Assembly (NCBI GenBank): GCA_002399735.1
Contig: DHEF01000026.1
Coordinates: 73,928-83,473 of the forward strand
Source: Chitinophagaceae bacterium UBA4857
GTDB lineage: Bacteria; Bacteroidota; Bacteroidia; Chitinophagales; Chitinophagaceae
Direction: 5' to 3'
DNA length: 9,546 nt
How positions within the stretch are numbered: the first letter of the stretch is position 1; each line of letters starts with the position of its first letter. The translations under genes were made by a program, and so were the position numbers. Under the pieces are notes generated by a model. That model had not been told where the DNA came from, did no database searches, and was given only the letters and a program-made list of their open reading frames with translations. Positions 1 through 4,961 of this stretch are shown in pieces.

Positions 1-999
1 GGTTTGGGGCAAATCGTGGAGCAGTATCCAACAAGTGAGGAAGCAATCGTACACGCAGGTTTAGATTACGAGGTTATCAAATCCCCACTGTTTACACAGG
101 GCAGAACAATGAGCATAGGCGACAGCGGAGAGCTGATTGAAGCCAACGACATCTTAGTACCTAACAGTTTCGCCACACTTCGCATCGACACCAATACACC
201 ACTGGGCGTAGTAGGCAAAGACTACCATATCGTACAAAACCGTGAGGCGTTCAATTTCTTTGATGCTATTGTAGGCGGGGGCGATGGTATATTGTACGAA
301 ACCGCAGGAGCATTAGGCAACGGGGAACGCATTTTTATTACTGCCAAGCTGCCTGACTATATCCGAGTAGGTAACGGCGACGACGTAACAGAAAAGTACA
401 TCTTTTTAACCACAAGCCACGACGGTAGCGGAAGTATTACCGCAGCGTTTACCCCTATCCGTATCGTATGTCAAAACACCCTGAACGCATCATTGCGGAG
501 TATGACCAATGTAGTGCGTATCAAACACACGTCAGGAGCAAAACAACGCCTTGAAAACGCTCACAAGGTTATGGGGCTTGCCAACACCCTAAGCACGCAG
601 TTAGAGAACATTTTTAACGATTGGGCTAAAGTAAGGGTAACAGACCGAGAAGTAAGAAAGCTAATCCAGTTGGCACTTTGCCCGAACAAAGAAACGCTTA
701 ACCTGCTCAAAAAAGGTGCGGAAGATGAGGTTTCCACCGTGTTCAGAAACACCGTAGATGATGCCTTTCAGTACGCTATGATAAGCGACACCCAACAAAT
801 GGCAACTACCAAAGGCACATTATTCGGGGCTTACAATGCCGTTACAGGCTATTTTCAAAATGTACGCAATTACAGGAATGGCGAAGCCAAACTACAATCC
901 ATTGTGATGGGTGGTACAGCACAGCTAAAGACACAAAAAGCCTTTGAACTGTGTACAGACTTTGTCTATTCAGGAGCAGAGATTTTCAACTTCAATTAA
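1..999 (+). CDS. DUF932 domain protein (plasmid/phage-like family), 5' end missing
   Basis: The frame is open from the first base and translates as GLGQIVEQYPTSEEAI. Proteins of the DUF932 family (phage/plasmid-like protein, TIGR03299 type) normally carry about 25-30 residues ending in a W-H-G-L-G motif before this point, so the start lies upstream and the TTG at 4 is probably not the real start. About 332 residues are present, which with the missing part matches a usual length near 355-360. The C-terminal half contains the family-typical stretches TPIRIVCQNTLN and LFGAYNAVTGYFQN. The biochemical role is not established; the family is common on conjugative plasmids, conjugative elements and phages. 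It heads a co-directional run of small accessory genes, with a 51-base gap containing a hairpin before the next gene. Family assignment is firm; function is unknown. Confidence 0.88.
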   Translation, partial: GLGQIVEQYPTSEEAIVHAGLDYEVIKSPLFTQGRTMSIGDSGELIEANDILVPNSFATLRIDTNTPLGVVGKDYHIVQNREAFNFFDAIVGGGDGILYETAGALGNGERIFITAKLPDYIRVGNGDDVTEKYIFLTTSHDGSGSITAAFTPIRIVCQNTLNASLRSMTNVVRIKHTSGAKQRLENAHKVMGLANTLSTQLENIFNDWAKVRVTDREVRKLIQLALCPNKETLNLLKKGAEDEVSTVFRNTVDDAFQYAMISDTQQMATTKGTLFGAYNAVTGYFQNVRNYRNGEAKLQSIVMGGTAQLKTQKAFELCTDFVYSGAEIFNFN

Positions 1000-1006
1000 T
1001 TATTAA

Positions 1007-1034
1007 AGGCGACTGCCTGCAAAGGTGGTCGCCT
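1007..1034 (+). other. Intergenic hairpin with GCAA loop
   Basis: AGGCGAC (1007-1013) pairs perfectly with GTCGCCT (1028-1034). Inside, CCT (1016-1018) pairs with AGG (1023-1025) around a GCAA loop, which is a GNRA-type tetraloop. The two helices are separated by a symmetric TG/TG internal mismatch. No T-run follows, so it is not a canonical terminator. It lies between the DUF932 stop and the next ATG, where it could act in mRNA processing, 3' end protection or partial attenuation. The structure is seen directly; the role is inferred. Confidence 0.55.
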
Positions 1035-1050
1035 ACTAAAAACAAAAGAT

Positions 1051-1458
1051 ATGAAAGCATTAAATAAAATGAATAACCTCGATAAAGCGGGCTTATTAAG
1101 CAAAATGTTTCCCGAAGAACTGGAGAACTTGCAAAACGCAATAAAAATGCAATGCGACTACTTTCTGCAAAATGAAACCGCCTTTCGTGAGGGTTGGTAT
1201 CAAAAGGGATTTTTCACTGCTGAATTTTGGTACAGGCTTGTGCAGAATGCACAAAAAGGGATAGACAAAAATGAACCACTTTGGAAACGCCCGAACTGGT
1301 TTACAGACCATTTTTTTGACGGACACCATTCAATTTTCGCCATTCAATGCCTGATTGAATATACAGAGGATGCACAATGCGACCCGCAATTAAAACAGGC
1401 GATACACCTGCTTTTCGGGAGTGACAAATTTTTACAGATAACCCTAAACGATAAATAA
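1051..1458 (+). CDS. Hypothetical accessory protein, 135 aa
   Basis: I do not recognise a named domain. The protein is soluble and acidic-to-neutral, with no signal peptide or membrane segment. It is rich in aromatic residues in the middle (QKGFFTAEFWYRLVQNAQKG, then PNWFTDHFFDGHHSIFAIQC), which suggests a compact alpha-helical fold. The ATG at 1051 is used here; a second in-frame ATG at 1069 (MNNLDKAG) is a possible alternative, and neither has a strong Shine-Dalgarno sequence, as is usual in Bacteroidota. The stop at 1458 lies two bases before the next ATG, so translation of the two is probably coupled. The gene is read as real because of this packing and because its composition matches the flanking genes. 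Confidence 0.72.
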   Translation: MKALNKMNNLDKAGLLSKMFPEELENLQNAIKMQCDYFLQNETAFREGWYQKGFFTAEFWYRLVQNAQKGIDKNEPLWKRPNWFTDHFFDGHHSIFAIQCLIEYTEDAQCDPQLKQAIHLLFGSDKFLQITLNDK

Positions 1459-1460
1459 TT

Positions 1461-1955
1461 ATGGCTAATTGGTGCAACAACTGGGTTGTTTTTGAGGGAA
1501 CAGCCGAAGCAATAGAACAGATAACACAGCTATTCAAATCAATGGCTGAACAGGAACAGAAAGACGACTGCGGGCAATTACCCGATTTCGTACAGGACAC
1601 TCACGGAGATTATTTCTACAATATCAGTCAGGACAATGAAAGTGCGGGCGTATTCCAGTATGAAACAAAATGGTCGCCAAATACGGAAGCCGTGAAGCAG
1701 ATAGCCGAACATTTAAAAGTGGACTTTACACACGAGTATGAGGAATTAGGATGCTTAGTATATGGTCAGGCAATATTTGAAGACGGCATACTAACAAACA
1801 CCTGCTTAGATAGTCAGGACTTTTGCAGCTATGAATTAGACGAGGACACAGACACCTACCATTTTGAGGGCAAGGAGTACGACAGCGAATGGGAAATACT
1901 CGACACCCTATTAGAACGTAAAATCGAAAATCAGTTAAACACCACTAAAATTTAG
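1461..1955 (+). CDS. Api92-like / DUF1281-type protein
   Basis: The protein begins MANWCNNWVVFEGTAEAIEQ. This N-M/A-N-W-C-x-N opening followed by a beta strand and an alpha helix is the hallmark of the Api92/DUF1281 ferredoxin-like fold found on phages and conjugative plasmids. The matching K-W-S-P-N-T-E-A-V motif (near residues 70-80) precedes a helix and a Y-E-E-L-G-C strand, which gives the expected beta-alpha-beta repeat. The C-terminal third is very acidic (repeated E and D) and less family-like. Length is 164 aa. No catalytic residues can be named. Relatives occur in leading or accessory regions of transferable elements, so a role in establishment after transfer is possible but unproven. 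It starts 2 bases after the preceding stop and ends 4 bases before the next ATG. Confidence 0.75.
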   Translation: MANWCNNWVVFEGTAEAIEQITQLFKSMAEQEQKDDCGQLPDFVQDTHGDYFYNISQDNESAGVFQYETKWSPNTEAVKQIAEHLKVDFTHEYEELGCLVYGQAIFEDGILTNTCLDSQDFCSYELDEDTDTYHFEGKEYDSEWEILDTLLERKIENQLNTTKI

Positions 1956-1959
1956 AACG

Positions 1960-2397
1960 ATGAAACTATCAGATAAAGCGACAGCACATATTTTGGTTAA
2001 AGCCAATACTAACAGCGAATGGGATAATTGCGGGTTTGCAATTATCCACCTATCCGAAGAATGGAAAAAAGAACAGGAAAAACGGCTTGCACTGGTTAAG
2101 CCGTTAGAGGGCAATTCTTATTTCTGCTCAATGAACTACTATGATACGGCAGTAGATTTTTACAGTACAGGCGAAGACGATAACCCGAACATTGAAGAAA
2201 TGCTAAACGGTAAGGAATGGGTATTCGTGGAGCTTGACGAGCAAGAGCAGGAAACGTTTACCGTTCCTGAAAACCGACTGGATTGTTTCAGGCTTGTATT
2301 GCGGGCAAACGGTACAGGCTACTATACAGCATACGGAAAGCATACGAGCGAAGAATTTTGGACGGAAGAGTTTTCATTAATCAAGTTAATTGCTTAA
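1960..2397 (+). CDS. Hypothetical acidic accessory protein, 145 aa
   Basis: No family recognised with confidence. The protein is soluble, strongly acidic and beta-rich. It opens MKLSDKATAHILVKANTNSE, has an NYYDTAVDFYSTGEDDN stretch around residues 59-75, and ends in alternating hydrophobic strands (FRLVLRANGTGYYTAYGK). The ATG at 1960 follows the previous TAG at 1953-1955 by four bases, which supports this start and an operon arrangement. Small acidic proteins are frequent in accessory regions of conjugative elements, sometimes as DNA mimics that inhibit host defences. That is only a suggestion here, since acidity alone is weak evidence. Confidence 0.7.
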   Translation: MKLSDKATAHILVKANTNSEWDNCGFAIIHLSEEWKKEQEKRLALVKPLEGNSYFCSMNYYDTAVDFYSTGEDDNPNIEEMLNGKEWVFVELDEQEQETFTVPENRLDCFRLVLRANGTGYYTAYGKHTSEEFWTEEFSLIKLIA

Positions 2398-2415
2398 TCA
2401 GAAAAATTCAGCACA

Positions 2416-2610
2416 ATGAAAATCAGAGATAAAAACGGAAATTGGATTGAAGTTACTGACCTTAAAAAAGGTATTTGGCAAACTGGGTGGTACAAAGAAT
2501 ATCAGCATAACCCACCCGTTGAAAGCGATAAGGAAAGACAGGCATATTGGGCAGATATACACGAGAAATTATTAGCTTTAAAAGTAGGGTTAAATAACCC
2601 GAAAAATTAA
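2416..2610 (+). CDS. Small hypothetical protein, 64 aa
   Basis: The gene is short but credible. It begins at an ATG 18 bases after the previous stop, is on the same strand, and is followed directly by a hairpin cluster that would close the operon. The product starts MKIRDKNGNWIEVTDLKKGI, looks like a short beta hairpin followed by a charged amphipathic helix (SDKERQAYWADIHEKLLALK), and has no signal or membrane segment. No known family is recognised. It may act as a small partner of the upstream products. Confidence 0.6.
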   Translation: MKIRDKNGNWIEVTDLKKGIWQTGWYKEYQHNPPVESDKERQAYWADIHEKLLALKVGLNNPKN

Positions 2611-2614
2611 CAAA

Positions 2615-2639
2615 CCGCCTGACCCGAAAAGTCAGGCGG
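2615..2639. terminator. GC-rich hairpin after the accessory operon
   Basis: CCGCCTGAC (2615-2623) and GTCAGGCGG (2631-2639) form a perfect 9-bp stem with loop CCGAAAA. It starts five bases after the stop codon at 2610. On the + strand the stem is followed by CAAAAAGAC rather than a T-run, so on its own it is a poor intrinsic terminator in that direction. It probably works with the next hairpin or protects the 3' end. Confidence 0.55.
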
Positions 2640-2640
2640 C

Positions 2641-2679
2641 AAAAAGACAGATCCTTCCGATGGTCGGAACAGTCTTTTT
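2641..2679. terminator. Bidirectional intrinsic terminator
   Basis: AAAAAGAC (2641-2648) pairs with GTCTTTTT (2672-2679), and inside it TTCCGA (2655-2660) pairs with TCGGAA (2664-2669) around the loop TGG. An internal loop (6 bases on one side, 2 on the other) separates the two helices. The + strand exit is a run of five T, and the complementary strand also ends in five T, so it could stop transcription both ways. It directly follows the previous hairpin and closes the + strand operon. Confidence 0.7.
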
Positions 2680-2809
2680 GCATTGAATAGGTGTAACCCC
2701 TTTGTCAAAATGCAACCGCTCTGCACTTTCCCCATTTTACATTTTATCAAAATAGGTTACGATATTATTGTGTGGGATATTCAGTATCCCATTATTTGTT
2801 TTGTAATGA

Positions 2810-2846
2810 CTTCTTTTCTTTCCACACAGCAACCAAAGAAAAGAAG
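2810..2846. repeat. Perfect 12-bp inverted repeat, pyrimidine/purine arms
   Basis: CTTCTTTTCTTT (2810-2821) is the exact reverse complement of AAAGAAAAGAAG (2835-2846), with a 13-base spacer CCACACAGCAACC. One arm is all pyrimidine and the other all purine. From memory, similar arms are common between genes in Flavobacteriia, so this may be a dispersed chromosomal repeat or a terminator-like element. The downstream tract TTTTGTCTTTTGTTTTTTTTG is T-rich but starts over 20 bases after the stem, so termination is uncertain. Confidence 0.6.
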
Positions 2847-2916
2847 CAAAAGAACGTCGCTTGGTTAATTTTGTCTTTTGTTTTTTTTGTAAGCTATCAA
2901 ACAATTTCTAATTGAT

Positions 2917-2924
2917 TAAATTTG
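2917..2924 (+). promoter_or_regulatory. Candidate Bacteroidota promoter (-7 box) for the orphan gene
   Basis: TAAATTTG matches the Bacteroidota -7 consensus TAnnTTTG exactly. Predicted transcription start is near 2931, giving a leader of about 30 bases to the ATG at 2962. The nearest TTTG that could serve as a -33 box (2886-2889) is 27 bases upstream, further than the usual 19-23, so the match is incomplete. Confidence 0.45.
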
Positions 2925-2961
2925 AAATTTGTCAACAATTACAAATCGCTAAATCAAAGTA

Positions 2962-3954
2962 ATGATAGAAACTGAAATTTCAATAACAGTAAACAGAAAG
3001 CCTGATATTAATTTAATAGAACAAAAAATTATCGAAAACAAATTTCAATTTCCAATTTACATACGAGAATATGAATTTAGTTATCAAATAAATTTCACGA
3101 GCGATTATGAAGAATGGGAATTGGATACAGCAATTCTCAATAGTTTCCCAGGATATGAATTTACTAAAAACCTTGAAAAAGGGCGAAAAGAAATAAGAAT
3201 TCAAATAATGAGATACCAGTCTGAATTATCGACTGATGGTTGGGGAAGACAGATTGAAAATCCATTAAATGAAACGAAATATCTTGTAAAAACCTCAGCA
3301 AGCAAACCTGAAAAATTCAGCCCTAAAATCAAAGTTTTATTTGAAGACAAAGAGGAATATTACTTTATTAATATTGTGGATGGCATTAACAAAACCACCG
3401 ATGAAAAAGGTTTTTTGTTGTTAGATGACTTCAAAACAAAAAATGAGGATGGCAATGCTGAAATTTTAAAAGATAAACTTTACAAATCTCCTCAAGAGGC
3501 TTTCCAATGGGGATTTTACAAAATATCTGATGTTGTAGAAAACGATTTTAACATATATCTTGAAAACAAAAAGAAAGAAATCAGAGAAATTCAAAAGCTA
3601 CCTCGAAAAATCATCCGTGATTTTATAAATGCTTGTAATAGCTCCGATGAAAGTAATATTCTGAAACATCTTGACGAACAAATAATTTTTGAGAAACGTA
3701 AGAATTGGAAAACCATTTTTGAAGTCGAAGGAATTTCAAAATTCAAAGAATACCTTAGTTCTTCCGAACAAGAATTATGCGGCAAGGATTTTAAAATTAG
3801 GTCATCTTGGAATTTTAATTTGCCCAATGTCACTATTGGTGTAAAATATTTTCCTTCTTCAGTTGACAAAGGAAGTAAGTTCAATCTTAAATATGAACAA
3901 ATGACAATTACATTAGATAATAATAAGATTGTCGGTATTATATATGAAATTTAA
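2962..3954 (+). CDS. AT-rich orphan protein, 330 aa, possible NTF2/SnoaL-like C-terminal domain
   Basis: No family recognised. There is no signal peptide or membrane segment; the protein is lysine- and glutamate-rich and probably cytoplasmic. The N-terminal third alternates strands and helices (MIETEISITVNRKPDINLIE). A middle part (about residues 104-190) has a strand-rich fold with YYFINIVDG. A charged helix (residues about 198-215) leads into the C-terminal 115 residues, which have the order helix (IIRDFINACNSSDESNILK), strand, helix, then three strands ending in TITLDNNKIVGIIYEI. That order resembles an NTF2/SnoaL-like domain, but this is my reading of the pattern, not a confirmed hit. Base composition is much poorer in G+C than the neighbouring accessory operon. 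It has its own candidate promoter and faces the receiver gene tail to tail. It is probably cargo. Confidence 0.75.
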   Translation: MIETEISITVNRKPDINLIEQKIIENKFQFPIYIREYEFSYQINFTSDYEEWELDTAILNSFPGYEFTKNLEKGRKEIRIQIMRYQSELSTDGWGRQIENPLNETKYLVKTSASKPEKFSPKIKVLFEDKEEYYFINIVDGINKTTDEKGFLLLDDFKTKNEDGNAEILKDKLYKSPQEAFQWGFYKISDVVENDFNIYLENKKKEIREIQKLPRKIIRDFINACNSSDESNILKHLDEQIIFEKRKNWKTIFEVEGISKFKEYLSSSEQELCGKDFKIRSSWNFNLPNVTIGVKYFPSSVDKGSKFNLKYEQMTITLDNNKIVGIIYEI

Positions 3955-3999
3955 TAAAATTTATCATTGAAATTCGGATACGAAAATGATTGCTAATAG

Positions 4000-4389
4000 T
4001 TACTTGGTCGCTACTTCAATGGCTTTTCTAAAATCATCTGCATCGCTGCCAATAAGCAGATAACCTGCAAAACCAATCTCTAAAAGAGATTTTACTGTTT
4101 TTTCTGTATCAATATCGCTATGGGCAATCAACTTAATGGTTGGATATTGCGTTCTTAATTTTTGAAGCTGCTCAAGCACATTCTTGTTGTAAAAATCAAG
4201 GTCTATAATACAAACTTTGGGAAGCTCTTTTAATGCTGATAATTGAGATAATCCGTCTTCAATGTTTTCCGAACGAAATAATACTTCAAGCCCTGAAGCA
4301 ACGAGGTTATCACAGGTCAAATCCAAAATCGGACTGTTATCATTGATAAAGGCAAGAGTAATTCTTTGTTGTGCTGTACCAGTTTCCAT
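4000..4389 (-). CDS. Stand-alone response-regulator receiver domain, degenerate
   Basis: The 129-aa product is a single receiver (REC) domain with no DNA-binding output domain. It shows the alternating beta-alpha order: ITLAFIND (strand 1), VCIIDLDF with the likely phosphoacceptor D63, IKLIAHSD with the conserved Ser/Thr position S91, and GFAGYLLIGSD. Two key positions are altered. The acidic pair after strand 1 is N16-D17, and the lysine expected after GYLL is I113. Both changes suggest weak or absent phosphorylation, or a protein-docking role. ATG 4389 is chosen because upstream in-frame starts (TTG at 4443) would add residues encoded by a stable hairpin and not belonging to the fold. It lies downstream of the HTH pair, with its own promoter and a long structured leader. 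It is probably a regulator of element transfer. Confidence 0.8.
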   Translation of the reverse strand: METGTAQQRITLAFINDNSPILDLTCDNLVASGLEVLFRSENIEDGLSQLSALKELPKVCIIDLDFYNKNVLEQLQKLRTQYPTIKLIAHSDIDTEKTVKSLLEIGFAGYLLIGSDADDFRKAIEVATK

Positions 4390-4396
4390 ATCATAC

Positions 4397-4430
4397 CTTT
4401 TTTGTGTTGATGTAGCCCCGCACAAAAAAG
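4397..4430 (-). promoter_or_regulatory. Hairpin just upstream of the receiver-gene start codon
   Basis: CTTTTTTGTG (4397-4406) and CACAAAAAAG (4421-4430) form a perfect 10-bp stem around a 14-base loop. On the - strand the stem ends two bases before an out-of-frame ATG (4394) and seven bases before the chosen in-frame ATG (4389). It buries the only purine-rich, ribosome-binding-like stretch (AAAAAAGG). This geometry suits control of translation initiation. No T-run follows on the - strand, so it is not a terminator. Confidence 0.5.
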
Positions 4431-4453
4431 AAGGCGCAGGCAAACTACACTTA

Positions 4454-4569
4454 CCGACATTGAGGCACTGGTATACCCGACAACGAATAAGCGAGCGCCC
4501 ACGCCTATGACGTGAGCGTTCCTACTTATCTGTCCCGTTGTCTTAAAAATTACCAGTTTTCAATGTGGG
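4454..4569 (-). ncRNA. Long five-helix interrupted hairpin in the receiver-gene leader
   Basis: Reading inward, five perfectly matched or wobble helices stack around one axis: ACATTGA (4457-4463) with 4560-4566; ACTGGTA (4467-4473) with 4551-4557; GACAACG (4479-4485) with 4536-4542; ATAAG (4487-4491) with 4525-4529; and an 8-bp helix 4496-4503 with 4511-4518, closed by a 7-base loop. The last helix has a C/A mismatch in + strand RNA that becomes a G-U wobble in - strand RNA, which favours transcription leftward with the receiver gene. Small internal loops separate the helices. It lies wholly downstream of the promoter at 4614-4621, so it would form in the 5' untranslated leader. I do not match it to a named RNA family. 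It could be a cis-regulatory leader, an independent small RNA, or a DNA-level element acting during transfer. Confidence 0.5.
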
Positions 4570-4593
4570 ACTTAAAGCAAAAACACTTTAAGT
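4570..4593. other. Short hairpin at the start of the receiver-gene leader
   Basis: ACTTAAAG (4570-4577) pairs with CTTTAAGT (4586-4593) around the loop CAAAAACA. It immediately abuts the large leader structure and lies about 14 bases after the predicted transcription start, so it would be the first fold formed in the transcript. The stem is AT-rich and therefore weak. Confidence 0.4.
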
Positions 4594-4613
4594 ATTTTCT
4601 ATATTTTCGATAA

Positions 4614-4621
4614 CAAAGATA
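4614..4621 (-). promoter_or_regulatory. Bacteroidota promoter (-7 box) for the receiver gene
   Basis: On the - strand positions 4621-4614 read TATCTTTG, an exact match to TAnnTTTG and among the commonest natural versions of it. Predicted start is near 4607, leaving about 218 untranslated bases before ATG 4389. No TTG box occurs at the usual -33 spacing; that position is taken by an inverted repeat, which suggests dependence on a bound regulator. Confidence 0.55.
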
Positions 4622-4632
4622 CTGAACTCTTT

Positions 4633-4661
4633 CCTTTTTGATAGCATATAATACAAAAAGG
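4633..4661. promoter_or_regulatory. Inverted repeat, candidate operator upstream of the receiver promoter
   Basis: CCTTTTTG (4633-4640) and CAAAAAGG (4654-4661) are perfect 8-bp inverted arms with a 13-base spacer. The repeat starts directly after the stop codon of the second HTH gene and covers roughly -26 to -54 relative to the predicted start. No T-run follows it on either side, so it is unlikely to be a terminator. Position and symmetry suit a dimeric regulator such as the adjacent HTH proteins. Confidence 0.4.
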
Positions 4662-4961
4662 TTACGGTAAAACTGCTTTATGTGAAATATAATTCTGTTC
4701 CAGTATTGTCAGAATATCGCTTTCCTTGTAAATAATCTTACCGCCTATTTGTATATACGGCAGGATATTATCATCACGATATTGCTGTAAAGTCCGTTTG
4801 CTGATATGGAGCAACTTACACACATCTTCGCCCGAAAGGTATATTTCGCCGTTCATTACAGGGCGGTAGTTTTTCAATATGCTTTCGATACGGTTTCTTA
4901 GTTGCGTTATCATTTCCTGATGGACAATGATTTCTTCATTGTCATTCGTGAATAAATCCAT
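4662..4961 (-). CDS. Helix-turn-helix (HTH_17/MerR-excisionase-like) protein, second of a pair
   Basis: This is a 99-aa DNA-binding protein. Residues 1-35 form a charged, probably helical dimerisation segment. Residues 41-88 form a winged helix of the HTH_17/excisionase-MerR type: YLSGEDVCKLLHISKRTLQQ carries the helix-turn-helix, followed by YRDDNILPYIQIGGKIIYKE as the wing and SDILTIL as the last helix. Such small proteins occur in pairs in Bacteroidota conjugative elements, where relatives act as transcription factors or recombination directionality factors of excision. The ATG at 4961 lies inside the preceding gene and overlaps it by 20 bases, indicating coupled translation. It is paralogous to its neighbour (22 of 51 identical in the HTH region by my alignment). 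Confidence 0.85.
   Translation of the reverse strand: MDLFTNDNEEIIVHQEMITQLRNRIESILKNYRPVMNGEIYLSGEDVCKLLHISKRTLQQYRDDNILPYIQIGGKIIYKESDILTILEQNYISHKAVLP

Larger units (their letters stand above)
2680..2961. other. Non-coding spacer between the accessory operon and the orphan gene
   Basis: This stretch holds no gene I would support. It contains a 7-bp hairpin, TGGGATA (2773-2779) with TATCCCA (2785-2791) around TTCAG and followed by a T-rich segment. It also contains the 12-bp inverted repeat at 2810-2846, a T-rich tract at about 2866-2889 and a candidate promoter at 2917-2924. A 61-codon open frame at 2683-2868 runs across these hairpins and looks accidental. Confidence 0.6.

Noticed and set aside
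4..6. TTG at position 4 as the start of the DUF932 protein
   Set aside because: The frame is open before it and the residues GLG match the middle of the family's N-terminal motif, so the real start is upstream of the window.
1..2610. Prophage origin, from the phage-like families DUF932 and Api92
   Set aside because: No phage structural, lysis or replication genes occur, whereas TraO and TraQ-type genes identify a conjugative element.
2683..2868. A 61-codon + strand open frame
   Set aside because: It crosses two inverted repeats, has unlikely composition for a protein and no recognised family, and sits in a spacer with terminators and a promoter.
4390..4443. Longer version of the receiver protein starting at TTG 4443
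   Set aside because: The extra 18 residues would be encoded by the start-site hairpin and do not belong to the receiver fold; ATG 4389 starts just before strand 1.
4317..4502. A - strand open frame in the leader that could be a leader peptide (ATG TCG GTA...)
   Set aside because: It overlaps the receiver gene out of frame, lacks a clear ribosome-binding site and shows no attenuator codon pattern. It remains possible but unsupported.
4633..4661. Terminator for the HTH genes
   Set aside because: The 8-bp stem is AT-rich, has a 13-base loop and no T-run after it on the - strand; an operator is the better reading.
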